A stretch of DNA of 64,000 nucleotides from Paramacrobiotus metropolitanus (lineage: Eukaryota; Tardigrada; Eutardigrada; Parachela; Macrobiotidae): NCBI RefSeq assembly GCF_019649055.1, contig NW_026570286.1, forward strand, positions 434,001 to 498,000. The letters run 5' to 3'. The notes below the pieces were generated by a model, which was not told where the DNA came from, made no database searches, and saw only the letters and a program-made list of their open reading frames with translations. Numbering within the stretch: the stretch's first letter is position 1; each line of letters opens with the position of its first letter. Below, one piece after another: positions 24,788 to 37,331 of the stretch. The position numbers and the translations under genes were made by a program.

Positions 24788-26290
24788 AATCGCAATTAAA
24801 ATTACGATACAAGAATATAGAACAACGTATCCGAGACAGTTGGAACAGCAGTAAGAATAAATTACGACTATGCGCGCCGATTATGTATCGTGCATCCAAA
24901 CAACAGCGCTTAAAAGGAAGAAGGAAATAGCGCAGCTGTGTTCGATGGCGACTCCATTGCCTGCGGGAATCTTGCGTAAGTGTTCTACAAAAACTCTACT
25001 TTTTTCACCAATAAGCGGGAAACGGGTATCCACCTAATGGCATATAATTAACGAGATCGTTGTGTTAAACCGTTGTTTCGCTGTGAGAATTTGGCGTTAA
25101 GGTATGTGCTCTAAGATCTGCCAAAAATACGGAAGGCCGATACGGCGTTCAATAAAATGTCATAGTACATATTGAACATGAACCAAATTTAAGCATTCGA
25201 CAGATCCTTTGCCGAGTATTCAAAGGAAGTTTTTCCGTTGAGAATAACAACCCAGACCGGAAGTAGATAAAACTGTTGTGCCAGTCTAGCAGAGAAACTC
25301 CGAATAGTTGTAATCGATAACCGCGCGGGTGACATTTGACCACTGTCCACCGCTAACAACAGCTTTCTATATACATAGTCTTATAATTGTTATGTAGTTG
25401 TACTCTGCTCGTACGTTGCCCCAGTACACACACTAAATTCGCGCAATGCGTCACCACTGCAAACACTGATTCATAATCCAGTAAGCTGTACGTTTTGCTG
25501 ATCAAAACCATACTTAAAAACAATGAAGCGTTATTTTACCTCAACATATTGTACACATATCTGCGTTTCATAAATATTTTATTTTTTAAAATTATATTAT
25601 CTAAATTTTTAAAATTATAGATATTTGATAATCTGTCAAAGCTGTTTACGCATATTCCAGTTGTCGATATTCAAAGTTTTATAACATACGTTTTGTGCAA
25701 AACGTATCTGTACTTGATGTGCAATGGGTAATGTTGCAAAAAGTTTTGATTTGCTGTACATGTTTTACTCGTTTTAATTAAAACGTAACAATAAAATTCT
25801 TGCTTAGGGGAATAAAAACAAATACTACAGCTGACTGTAAGTTATCACTTAAAGTCAATCGCTTTTTGACCTTGGAGTTTGGACAGTCGTGAATCAGCAA
25901 TTAAAATGACCATATGAGTGTACTGAGTAACAACACTACCATGCGCAGCCAAGTCGTTACATTGCGGTTGAGAAAATGATTCGTGTAAAGTGTAATCGGC
26001 GGCTAGCCTTGAGGGCTCTGTTGGCCAGCAAATGCTGATTATTACGGAAATTTTATACAAATCATCACTTCTCTTGCTTATATAAACTGTCGCTGGACCC
26101 TGAGCTTTCCGGTAAAGCACCGATCTATGTTTTCGGCCAATTGGTAAATGTAATCTTCTTGTTTGTAGCAGTTTTGTTGTGACCACAAGCGCGGTTAGCT
26201 GCGTATGATTAGCAATAGTACTTTATATTAATTAATAGCAACCGACCAGTTTCTATTTTCTGTTAGTAAAAACTGCAACATTGATATCTG
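24788..26290. other. Divergent intergenic region upstream of DPP3
   Basis: 1.5 kb with the promoters of the Cys-cluster gene and DPP3. A minus-strand frame at 25845-26186 begins with GTG, has no homolog I know, and is not called. Positions ~25565-25630 are an AT-rich low-complexity stretch with repeated TTTAAAATTATA. Confidence 0.45.
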
Positions 26291-29200
26291 ATGCTGCCAA
26301 AAGCAATTTTTATGATGGACATAATGTTTTTTTCGCGATTGATATTATTTACTGCCATATGCAGTGGTAAGTGGGCTGACAAAACACATGCAGCCGCGGT
26401 TTTGCCTTTGCATTTGTATACGCATACAATGATAGGAGATCAATCAGACTACTAAAAGATATCGGTGCACTTCGTAAAATAATTAATATTAATTTAATTG
26501 TTGATTATATGTTAATTATAGCACCTTATACATAAAAATTTTTAAAGCCAGCCGGATGATGTTAAATATACCGTATTTGCAGATTATGTGTTATCGCAAA
26601 ATATCAACAACGCATCGGTTGGGATACCGGCAAATAATACGATGCCGTCTTTCAACGGTGTGCCGCCGGAAGTTGACCTGAGGCAACATTCTATTGTGAC
26701 TGATACTCCCATTGCATTCATCCAGAGCCAAAGTGCTTTCGACACGCTATCCCCAACTGAAAAGCTGTAAAAAAAGCGCCTGAACATTTATTTGAGTTTT
26801 CCCAGATTTTGCCCTGCCCTTTATATGTTTGATTATTGTGTATGATGTTTCTTGTATTAGTTGTATGCATATTATATCAATTGTCTTACTAATAACTCGT
26901 AAAAATTAATTGTACGCTTTACGGCGAATAAAAGATTTACGACTGCTCTACACTCGTTACGATGCAGCAGTTGGTTCACTGATTTATTTGGTTCATCAAG
27001 TTTATTTTATTGCGAATATGACAGTCTAATTAATGATCAATTATAAACTTTTGACAACAAGAATTATTGTTAGAATGCATACTTTGTCGCTATAAGCGAA
27101 AACTTGCTGCATTTAAAATTTTAAATTGCTTTTAGGTATGTTCATCATTTTTCACGGGCCTCTTGGTTGGGCGGCCTCATCGACTTGTACCAGACATCCG
27201 TGGAAAGTCCCTATATCTTTCTGCTACTGCAGCAAATCTTCAGAACGGAGAACGTCGAAGATTATGCCCGCAAGAAGTGTGATTTTTCCCCGGGCGACTG
27301 GGATGCTCTGCAGAAATATGCCGCCGGGGTCTATCACAATCTGGGCAACTATCATTCCTACGGGATGCGCAAATTTATCCCCTTGGTATCGCAGACCAAA
27401 GTAGAGTGTCTCGTGCAGACGCTGGTGCTGAGCACGCCCACCAATGCCAGTTTCGTGACCTTGACGTCCCTGTGGAACAATGCCGGTGCACTTATGTACA
27501 ATATGGCTAGTCGCTACCGGCTGAACGCTCTCAAGCCAGCCGGAATTACCACTTACTTTTCTGCTAACTGTGACGAGAAAGATGCTAAGCTGGTGCAGGA
27601 ATACATGAGTGCCCGCAACATTGAGGGCTGGAATAATCGTGTAATCAAAACGGATGCCGGAAATGGCCGGGTACTGTACGAGATACGGTTTGCCAGTGTG
27701 TACACGAGCAATGATACGCTGGACGGGCTGCGGCTGGGCTTTGTCGAGGATTTTGAAAATAGTTCCTTCTTTCTCACAAGAGGTAACAAAAGCTATTTTA
27801 CTACACATTATATCATCAGCGGCTTTCGTAATAAAACAGACACAAATTACAAAAAATTTTAATGGCCTGCCTGCATCCGTGAATAACAAAATATTTCAGG
27901 AGATTTTTCGGAACTGCTAATTCGAACCAATGTGGAGCTCATGGAAGCTAGTCGATATGCCAGCAATGTTTTGGAACAAGTAAGAAATCATTGGACATTT
28001 GAATATCAGCCATAGCGTACAGATAGAAGTACCAAATTTACGCTGGAATGTATCTGTAGCAAATCATCAATGCCACCATCGAGAGCTTCACAACGGGATC
28101 CATTAATGCCCATAAAAGGGCATCACAGTCTTGGGTATTAAATAAAATGCCGGCTCTGGAATCATACATCGGATTCATTGAGACCTATCAGTAAGTATTT
28201 CAGCAGAGAAAATGTTGCGTCACAACATTCATCCTGTTTTCTCAAGATCGGTACAAGCTTTTGCAAACCCATTGCGTTACCCCATAATTTAGGGATCCGA
28301 GTGGGCAACGGGCTTCCTTCGAAGGATTCGTCGCGGTTGTTGACAAAGTGAAGAGTGCGCGTCTGGCAAATCTTGTAGCGCATGCAGAAGAATTTCTACC
28401 ACTGCTGCCTTGGAAGAAGGAATTCGAGAAGGATAAATTCATGAAACCAGATTTCACTGATCTAAATGTGGTTGCCTTTGCCAATGGCGGCGTCCCAGCA
28501 GGTCAAGCAAAAGTAAAACGAGACACAATCCTGGATATAACGTACATATCTGTAATAACTATTATGGTATTGTATTTACTGCGGTATAATAATGCACAGC
28601 AAAAAATCTTGAACAAAGGCTCAAAGCAGAAGTTACGCACAACCTGCGGAGACAAATAACCTTTTTTTTAACTTCGTTTCTGCACGTTATTGGTTAATTA
28701 GTTTGTTTTGGGCACAAATTGCACTTTACAATGCTGTCGCAGTTAGACTACCGACAATTTCTGGTGACCTTTACAATAACCGCCCTGAATTGTTTGTTTA
28801 CAGGCATCAATCTACCAAACTACAATGAAATTCGACAGAACGACGGTAATTACTGAACTGTTCAATTCCCGACCAAGGAAGATTAAGAAAACATAACTAT
28901 GTTGACAGGATTTAAGAACGTCAACTTAGGAAATGTCATCGCCGCAACGTATGCATCGAAAAAAGTTCAGTTCCTGTCACCCGAAGATGCAGCAAGTGTA
29001 AAACAGAATATTTTGGGCATTCTGGATATCATTGTCGGTTTACATGAACTTCTGGGGCATGGCAGTGGAAAACTCTTTATGGAATTTCCAAACGGGACGT
29101 TTAATGCTAACGCATCAGTTATCGGGCACATGCAAATCGGCGATTTTGGCTCGATAAACAACTGGTACTGTAGTGAACTGTGATATTCTGTGAAAGTGCA

Positions 29201-30299
29201 GACGTAAGAATCTGGTGATTGTGCAAGTAAGCGTTACGAACAGCCAAAATTCCCGCGTTTCATACCATATTCTCAAAATCAAAATAACTTTAATAAAAAT
29301 CAAATTTAGGTATAAGCCCGGCCAGACCTATGAATCCGTTTTCGGAAAACTAGCATCCACTATGGAAGAATGTCGAGCGGAAAGTGTGGCCGTGTAAGAC
29401 ACCTTGACCATGATAACAGCAGCCTTACCATTGTACGGCATGCAGAAAACATTCACTGTTTACGATCCGCAGGCACTTGTCACTCTTCCCAGATGTACTG
29501 AGCATTTGGAATATCAACCAATCAGATGCTGAGCGCTGGGCTCACCTTGTTTGGTTGGACGAAGCCAGTCAGGGACTGGTTTCATTGGCCGAATACGATC
29601 CCCTGTCCGACACTTGGGGAGAAGCCCATGCACAGGGTCATTTTGCCATTCTGCGGGTTATGCAGGAAGCCGGTGTGGCCAATATCAGTGTTACCACGGG
29701 AGAAGACGGCCGACCGGATCTCTTGGTCACCATTGACCGTTCGAAACTGTACACGGCTGGACGAGCTGCCATTGGCCACTTTTTACTGGGGCTTCAAGTA
29801 CGCATCTAGAGATTCTTCTCCAACTCCTAACTTCTAACAACCGGTCGTTTTTCTAGTATTATCGCAGTACAGGAAACGTAACGGGCGCCCAGATATTTTA
29901 TGATCGCTACACCACGATGAAAGGAGGCGATAGTCCAGCTCTGATGCAATGGCATCGAATCTCCATCGACCGAAAACAGCCCAGATCACTGTATGAATTA
30001 CGAAATTTTTCAATTAAAGTGTGCGCCATACGAATCAGTATTATCATATTCTGCTTTTCCGTCGTTTTCTGCGTATGACACACAGTTTAACAATATTTCA
30101 CAAATATGATTTTTGCAGGATTGTTGAGCCCAACACGGTGATTGGCAGCCCAGGACAGCAAGCAAACGTTGTGCTGAAAAATTATGATGCTAATGCCGAT
30201 GGCATGTTACAGTCTTTCCGGGATCGGTTTAGTGATTTAAAACTAGAAGAAGAACTTTTTGCAATTGCTAACCGAGACAGGCACCATTATGTTGTCTAA
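26291..30299 (+). CDS. DPP3: Dipeptidyl peptidase 3 with N-terminal signal peptide
   Basis: Zinc metallopeptidase (family M49) that removes dipeptides from the N-terminus of short peptides. Twelve exons: 26291-26366, 26583-26766, 27136-27782, 27900-27979, 28060-28190, 28293-28501, 28804-28845, 28909-29164, 29310-29393, 29473-29797, 29857-30020, 30119-30299. They give 792 residues (human 737). The catalytic HELLGH lies at residues ~502-507 and the second zinc motif EECRAE at ~561-566; both are intact. Other family blocks are [44 protein letters not shown] and FEGFVAVV. Unlike the cytosolic vertebrate enzyme, it begins with a hydrophobic leader ([18 protein letters not shown]) in its own exon, spliced in frame through CAG at 26580-26582. 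This predicts secretion. The exon 11/12 junction is the least certain. Confidence 0.93.
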
Positions 30300-30790
30300 T
30301 AATCTCTGTTTTTTATGCACCCTGTCGCCTTTCTGGCACTAACATCCATAAGCAGTCAGATTCATTATTGTTTGTTATCTTTTTTGAGTCCATAAATGGA
30401 TTTGAACAGTCTCTGCTTTCCATCGAATACTAGTATCTCTAGCGCAAAGGTCGCTATCGGGTAAATATCTGGATTTAGAGTTTAGGTAGGATTCAGTCAC
30501 CTGCTACTCATGTTTTACTTATTAACCTTGTAATATTTAAAGAAATGCTTCGCCAAATGCTATCATGAACTGCGGTTTACTTGAATGTTAAAGTTGTAAG
30601 GGCACAGTTTAAACAGAAAGTAAGTAAGTATTTTCAAAAAATTGCTCTTTTCGAGGCACGTCGAGACATTTTTTTGTGATGACATTTTAATCACTGGTAA
30701 CAAAATCATACAGCCGTATACCCAGGGTACTGCTTAGTTTACGCCTTGGCAGCATCGAGTACCGTACTTTCAATTCTTTCTGCGATAATT
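30300..30790. other. Spacer between convergent DPP3 and the C2-like cluster
   Basis: 0.49 kb between two stops; AT-rich, 3' UTRs only. Nothing else seen. Confidence 0.5.
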
Positions 30791-32314
30791 CTATAAACCA
30801 ATCTTGGGAGTATCAATCACGGTATTGCGCATTGCGTTGCAAGCGGAAGTGGAGATTTCGTAAGCGCGTGTTCGGGCGAAAAGCCTGTAAACAATAATGC
30901 TTTTGTAATTAGGTTTATTTCATGTTAAGTAATATTTAGTACAGCTTATACTCTGCTTTTGTACGAGTAAGTACTTTATTTTGCCGACTTGTGTAGAGCC
31001 GGTGCATTCAAGTACATCGCTCCATTGGACGCCGGCGGCAGATGGTTTCACATCTGACGGGCGCAATGTGAAAACGCAGTCAAATTTGCCCATATCATCT
31101 TCTTGTGTGATACTGTCTTCATCAACAGCACGGACCCTCATGACTCCTTGAATTGAAGAGCTCTGCAAAAGTTTTTGCACTAAATAACCGTTTAATCAAT
31201 TTCTAAGCAAATTAATTTGATTTTCTTAATTTTATTGACAACATCTACTTAATTAATTTCGCAGATAACTTGTATACAACAGTCAGTTGGTTATTTTCAC
31301 TTACGGATTGACCGCGGTTCTGACACACGTCCTTCTGCAACGTTTTGGCAATGTTCGGACTATCGTTGTTGGTCGCTTTAAATATGACCGTCCATTTCTG
31401 ATACGCGGGATCTTTGGGCCAGGCTCCTGTACCAGTTCTAAATAAATCAACAAAATTTTCATGATAGGAGTAATTAGTTAATTACCTTACGGCATACTCG
31501 AAGCTACGCAGTTCGTCGAAATGGGAAACTAAACATTCTTTGTTTTACTTTTACACGCTATTAGTACACTTACAGATCGATATCTCCGTACAGCTTAGGA
31601 TCGCAAGTGCTAAGAACATCACAGGATTTCCCATTGGCCAAAATGCCACCCTTGTTTTCCATTCGGACAAGGTCCACTTCCACGCGGTAGTTCTCTGGAA
31701 AGCTGGAGCCACGCGATCCCGTGTTGCTGCCGAAGCGGTCACTATTTCTGTCGCTATTGCTTCCGCTTCCAAAACGGTCGCTGTTGCCGTTTCCGCTATC
31801 AAAACGGTCGGTGTTGCGATCACGGTTGCTGTCCCCACTGCCGAAGCGGTCGGATCCGGAGTTGCGGTCAGACGATGTTCCACGGTTGGCAATCATATCC
31901 GAGACGTCACGGTCACTGCTTCCACTGCGATCGAAACGGGGATCTTGTGTGGTCAAACGGCGGAAGTTTTCGTCAGTCGGAGCAAAGCGGTCGCTATTGT
32001 CGCTACCGGTCACGGAAAAATCGCCGCTCCCGCGGCGGCTGCCAGCGCTACTACCAACATTTCCGCTCACACGCCCGCCCCGGTCAAATCGACCGCTCTG
32101 GCTGTTAGTGTCGGAAAACCGACTGGAGCCGAAGTCATCACCTTTAACTGACCACTAGAAAAAATTACAGACGCTATTTTCCAAAAATGATGGCTGGTAG
32201 ATGTACAGTGGCAATAGCCTCTTCTTATTCTAAAGAAGTATTCTTATAATTATTACAACTTACGGTGAGCGTAAGTAATAATCCAAGGGAAAACGATAAA
32301 CGCTGTCGCCACAT
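30791..32314 (-). CDS. Secreted C2/MNNL-like protein A (Asp/Ser/Gly-rich linker)
   Basis: First of four related tandem genes. Exons on the minus strand: 32264-32314, 31574-32154, 31305-31437, 30975-31162, 30791-30884, giving 348 residues. Exon 1 is a 17-codon signal-peptide exon (MWRQRLSFSLGLLLTLT). Exon 2 starts with ~145 residues of low complexity with recurring DRFGSG/DRNSD units, then enters the conserved domain at NYRVEVDLVRMEN, ANGKSCDV and CDPKLY. Exon 3 has WPKDPAYQKWTVIFKATNND and one Cys. Exon 4 reads GVMRVRAVDEDS, then DMGKFDCVF, like the Asp-rich loop strand of C2 domains. Exon 5 adds ARTRAYEISTSAC. Six Cys positions match the paralogs. Function is unknown. The resemblance to the Notch-ligand N-terminal C2-like module is by eye only. 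An optional 42-nt cassette exon may exist at 31487-31528. Confidence 0.8.
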
Positions 32315-32997
32315 TTTCGGACGAAAATTGTTACTTCGGCACTGACAATAACAGAAGTGTACTAGAATGTAGATTTGAAAAAGTGCAGAGAATATCCAAG
32401 ACGAATACGAAGTTATATACAAAACTACGAATGTTTTATTGTTTGCACGGGTGATTACACATACGATGTCTGGCGCAAAATTTTCCTCTTATTATGATGA
32501 TGCTAACCGGTTTGCAGTAATTTCCTGCGCAATAAGCGAAAGATCTTCGGTTAAACGCAATGTTTTACGAGAAGCGTCGTGGTGAGCAGGTGCCAGGTAA
32601 GCAGTTATTACTAAGGAAAAAATGAGTAAAATCACCCACCCATGCCGCACATTTAATACGTACTGATACCCGATATTGGCCGACAATACAAATTTTATTG
32701 TGCTCTAACAAGAATATCTAGCATCTGTGCAGTCCCTTTTGCCTCTACAATATATTAGATTGGATAAAATTAAGATTTATACATGATAAAAGCCACTGCA
32801 TGATTTTTGTAGAAAGCAAAGTTGGTAATTATATTGTGTTTCATTATGCCGCAAATCGTAGCAGATATTTCGGCAAAGACAGTGTATACCGGCCGTATAT
32901 TCACTCAATCGCTTTCGTTTAGATTTCGTAGAAATCAACGGTTGTGCAAACACAGTAGCAAGCTTCCACAAACAACTTAATTAATCCACTGGAGGTT
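32315..32997. other. Spacer between C2-like genes A and B
   Basis: 0.68 kb with the promoter of gene A and 3' UTR of gene B. A minus-strand frame at 32492-32686 has a hydrophobic stretch (WVILLIFSLVITAYL) but no ATG, and was not called. Confidence 0.45.
32412..32419 (-). promoter_or_regulatory. TATA box of C2-like gene A
   Basis: TATATAAC on the minus strand about 100 bases upstream of the ATG at 32314, at a usual distance for a TATA-driven start site. Confidence 0.45.
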
Positions 32998-34385
32998 TCA
33001 TCCAGTTTTGTCCACTCGGCAGCTTGTGGACGGGATTTGATAGGCTCGCATGCGAGTGAATAGCCTGCAATTAGTCAAATGTAGAATGTTTGTTACATAT
33101 TTGTACCATATTTCAAAATATGCACAAGATTTCAAAGCGAATTCAACGGTTACTCGCATATGTGTTGTAAGATCATAAATTCGGATGGTGGGTTATTGAA
33201 TAATTTTCGCTGGGAATTTAGATACTAGTATACAGATAGGTACTGCACCTTGCTCCGCTTTTTGAAGGGCCGCTTTGACACTCCTTAGGTGAGGTCCAAC
33301 GTGCCACCAAAGCATCGGTATCTATCAAATCCAAACTGACCGGAAAAATACAGTCAAAATGGGCGATTTCATCGTTCCCCGATAAGGAATCCACATCCAC
33401 CGCTCGGACTCGTAGGTTGGCATTCTGTTAAAATTTTAACCATGTCCGTCACATTGTTCCGGTTAGGCCAACTGCTACGACAGTTCACAATAAAGCGTAG
33501 TTTCTAATCACTGCCACTGCATTGCTTACACTTGTAGAGCCGCCACATAAATCCTGCGTAATGACTTTGCCAACGGTTGGGGAATTCACGTTATTCCCAT
33601 TAAAAATCGTCGCCCATTTTGATACCGGAACGCTTCCGGGAAAAGGTGACAGAGGGTTCACGCTGCAAAGCCGAACCGATCATACGACCGATTTCGGTCA
33701 CATGCGGCATACATGTACGGCATTTCTTATAAACTTAAAATTCAACTTGTTGCCGTTATCACTGGGCCAGACTTACAGATCCAAGAAGGCGCTTAAACGC
33801 GTATCGCATGCATTGAAAACATCACAGCTTTTGCCGGTGGCCAGTTTGCCCTGGGGATTGTCCAGCCTTTGGACATCTACTTCGATGCGCACGTAATCGG
33901 GGAACTGTTGACCACGACTACCGAATGTATCCCGCCGACCCCCGCTGGAGCCACGCGATCCACTCCCACCACGATTTCCACTGTTGTAATCGGTTATGCG
34001 AAAACTTGAGTCATCTCCGGCATCATCCCGACTCGGTCCGCGGTTACCGCGGTTGAAGTTGGTACCGGTGAGTCGAAAGCTGGACTGGTCGTCACCGAAC
34101 CGTTGTGTTCGGACCTTGCGTGCAAAACAAAGCATAAGTGGATTATCATATATATCAAGCCCAGCAAAATGGTTTTGTTTCGCCATGTTAGACAAATTGT
34201 GAGGTCCAAATTATCTAGCTTAATGGTAATTTCACTGTATACGAAAATCACCTCATGCAGTCAGGCTTCCAATTATAATTGTTTTTTTGGGAGCCATAAT
34301 ATATATGAGCAATTTAGCGGGCATTCCAACTTACCAGGGAAAGATAAAGCAGTCCAACTAATAACTCAGCAATTATGACATTCAT
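32998..34385 (-). CDS. Secreted C2/MNNL-like protein B (RGG/Gly-Ser linker)
   Basis: Second family member. Exons 34335-34385, 33777-34114, 33530-33662, 33249-33424, 32998-33064 give 254 residues. The signal exon again has exactly 17 codons (MNVIIAELLVGLLYLSL). A Gly/Arg/Ser/Asn-rich linker (NRGNRG, GSGSRGSSGGRR) precedes the domain. The domain starts FPDYVRIEVDVQRLDNPQGK with TGKSCDV and CDTRLS, continues in a 133-nt exon (PLSPFPGS, KWATIF, DLCGGS), then LRVRAVDVDSLSGNDEIAHF with DCIF, and ends with RMRAYQIPSTSC. Splice phases are identical to gene A. The exon 2 acceptor at 34115 is the weakest junction. No enzyme motif is seen. Secretion and extracellular disulfides are inferred from the leader and the six conserved Cys. 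Confidence 0.78.
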
Positions 34386-35278
34386 TTTAAAATGACTACT
34401 CTACTCGAGTACGGATTCCTTGACGTATGTAGCCGGTGTTTGATAGGACAAAATGCGTGAGCCTTAGGAATGCGACAAAGTACTTTTCCTACCGAACTCA
34501 AATACAGCGTCGCATTCTTCCCAGATTTTGTCGGTCTTGCATCCCAAACGCAAACGCTACTGCGGACAAAGTCTAACTTCCGCCTGCGTTTAGCTTTTGG
34601 ACAACACAAGACTTCGTTGTGTTCGTTTGTTTGTCAGCAAAAAAACGATACTGCGTGCCAGCGTAGCCAATTAGGCCGGAAGGTGTGATATCGTAACCGG
34701 CATATTTCAGCTTGAAAACAAGGATATGCAGTAAGAATGTGGGCACGGTAGTACAATAAAATTTTGCCTGCGTTAACAAATTTTCAGGTTTTTATGCTAC
34801 TACTGCGAAAATGAATTTGTTCATAATTTATCGTGTAGGTGATGTACATACTGGTTTCAGCGGAACGTTCGCGCGACGGCTCCTAATTAATAAAATGTGT
34901 GATGCACGAAGTTCATCTATTTTACATACAAGTGAAATTTCGGTTTGGACGTACTGGTTATAGTCGAAAAACTGCATTTATTAGGCAATAACCCACAGGC
35001 ACTTAGTGTTCATAAATTTCATCGATGTATTTCATTTATACTTTGTCTTAGTTTAACAGTTCATAAATATAAAAACTTTAATCTCTTGCACGGACTAATG
35101 TGTGCGTGAAATAACTACACACTGTACCTCGTACGAAATTAGAACCGCATTCAGTTGATTAAATAAAGTCGTACTTATATCCCTTTTCGCTTTAATTTTT
35201 ATCGCAGACGGTTTTGGTTTCCATATAGCATTTAAAACATATCTACTATTTATACAACTGGTCGAGCCATTTGTTAGT
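34386..35278. other. Spacer between C2-like genes B and C
   Basis: 0.9 kb with the promoter of gene B and the 3' UTR of the two-domain gene. No TATA-like element close to the gene B start, no gene recognised. Confidence 0.45.
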
Positions 35279-37331
35279 TTATTTGGCAGACGCTTTGATT
35301 CCACAGCTTGTTGGTGGTACATCGTAGATGCGATAACGGTACTGCAACCTATCAAAAAGTCCAGAGTCACAGGTTGGACCATAAGCTGTTTCCGAATATT
35401 TAAACCGAAAATTATTTACCGGACGTCAGTATCCTGTAATGCTTTGCAGTCCTGCGTTGTCGACCAGTCGGAGATGGAAATATCGCTAGCAAAATTGTTG
35501 TAATCAGCCAAAAAGAGGCATTCGAAGCTGCCAATATGGTCGTTAGCGGATAGACTGTCTTCGTCCACAACATCCGCGCGCAAATTCACCCACTAAAAGT
35601 TTGATTACCAAAATTAATTGTTTATTCGCGTCGTCGATATCCTGGCAAATACCGGTGGAAGTAGGACCATCGAACTCACCGCAACAGATCCTCCACAGAA
35701 AGTTTTTGTGATGTTTTTATTGACAACAGGCGAGTCCTGGTTTGTTGCTTGGAAAATGGTTTTGAAATTCGGGACAGTCTTTGATCCGGGCCATCTGGCT
35801 AAAGGAATATCGCTGCAATCAAATTCCCATGTAAGCGTATGCAGTGTGTCTAATTGCTTTTAGAAGTCTCGTACGTATGTAACGCTTAATACAGCTACGT
35901 AAACAAATATATTACCAAAATAATTTTAGCACAAAATGCAAGTATTACTAATTACGCTCAATAGATGGCGTAAAAAAATGTAAAAACTCACGTATCGAGA
36001 TTAACAGAGATCTTGGGGTCGCAAGCATTGCCGGTGTCGCACTTGACCTTCTTATCAGTGATGCCCTGAGGATTGCTAAGCTGGACGATTTCCGCATCCA
36101 ATCGGACAAAATCATGTCGGCCGGGAATGTGGGGACCGGCCGATCGCATACCGGTACTAAGGCTCTGTCGTTGATCTGTAATTCATCTCAGTTTAATTAT
36201 AAATTACGCCCTAGTCAGCACTGCTAGTGCTGTCTAAAGTTGACCGGATCCTTGTTGACTACAGATACGAATAACTGATTATACGAGTACGGATAATTAC
36301 GATATTATTTAGCACAAATTTCTGGTTTTGATTTACCCTTGTCGCTGGACGCCTGGCAGTTGCTTGCGGGGATTTCATACGATCGTTGGCGTGCAAGGAG
36401 TCTATAAACAGATGAACACGAAATCACACTGCCTGATTCTGTATTTTCGAATGACAGAGTGGTTAACTGGTTATGTAACGTTTTTATTGCTTACCTCATT
36501 TTCCCAGACTGGAATTTTGGTGTACATTCGAAGGACTGGCTCCACTGGGCACTCTTGGCATCTCTAGCCACATCATGGGGAATGACGTCAAAAACACAGT
36601 CGAAGTTGTTGATGTGGTCATTGCTCGTTGCGGTGTCCACATCCAGAACGGATACTCTGCATTACAGCGCGGGTTTTCGTTGGCAAATTAATTAAAATTT
36701 GTTTAAATGATATACCTAGCGTTAACTTTGTTAACGGAACCTCCGCATACATCGCGAGTGACAGATTTTCCAATGGTCGGAGAATTAACGTTAGACGCTT
36801 CAAATATTTGAGGCCATTGATATTCCTTCGATTCGCTCGATCCCGGCCAGGGAGACAAAGGCTGGTCACTGATAAAACCAACAAAATGTTTACGAAATTC
36901 CACAAATTATGCATTTTGAACAGTACTACCGGTATTAAAAAACTCACATCATGAATACTCATAATAAGGGTCACTTACAGCCCAGTATACTTACACGTCA
37001 ACAAATACTTGCACCCGCGGATCACATTTTCCGCCGAAGACATCACAGTTTTTCCCATTTGAGAGAATGCCCTTTTCGTTTTCTAGGCGCTGAATTTCCA
37101 CCTCCACTCGGAAATAATCAGGGAAATTGTCACCGTCCACCCCGGCGCCGCTGAAAGAACTTCCGCGATCCCGGTCCGAGCCGCCCGTTCCCCGATCACG
37201 GTCATCCCGACCTCTGGCTGCGCTGGCCACCTGTTGCAGGGTAACATCAGCAATCTCTTTTACTGCAGAAAATCGAACAGGATGACACTTACCGCTACCA
37301 GAACAGTTAGTCCCACAATACACAGCCGCAT
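35279..37331 (-). CDS. Secreted two-domain C2/MNNL-like protein C
   Basis: Two copies of the family domain in one gene. Exons 37293-37331, 36995-37254, 36716-36868, 36495-36656, 36337-36401, 35992-36175, 35680-35812, 35420-35592, 35279-35348 give 412 residues. A 13-codon leader exon (MRLCIVGLTVLVA) and a basic/acidic linker (GRDDRDRGTGGSDRDRG) lead into domain 1: FPDYFRVEVEIQRLENEKG, NGKNCDVFGGKCDP, PLSPWPGS, VCGGS, NNFDCVF, ARQRSYEIPASNC. Domain 2 follows: DFVRLDAEIVQLSNPQG, NACDPKI, TFCGGS, VNLRADVVDEDSLSANDHIG, FECLF, YRYRIYDVPPTSC. No ATG or leader exon lies between the domains. The donor after domain 1 and acceptor before domain 2 share phase 1, so splicing fuses them. The alternative, reading through at 36337 to a stop at ~36311, would leave domain 2 headless. 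Confidence 0.75.

Noticed and set aside
25845-26186. 113-codon minus-strand frame upstream of DPP3
   Set aside because: Starts with GTG only, has no domain or leader, and lies in promoter sequence; likely chance.
26588-26770. Small stand-alone secreted peptide gene at 26.3-26.8 kb
   Set aside because: The frame ends at LSPTEKL with a donor, and joins in phase to [10 protein letters not shown]; it is the N-terminus of DPP3.
31540-32151. 203-codon plus-strand Val/Ala-rich frame
   Set aside because: Antisense shadow of the repetitive linker exon of C2-like gene A.
32492-32686. Minus-strand frame with a leader-like hydrophobic stretch between C2-like genes A and B
   Set aside because: It has no ATG, is preceded by an in-frame stop, and no exon supplying a start was found; it could be a relic but cannot be supported.
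35279-36175. Independent fourth C2-like gene
   Set aside because: No leader exon or ATG exists upstream before the preceding domain; phases show it is domain 2 of the two-domain gene.
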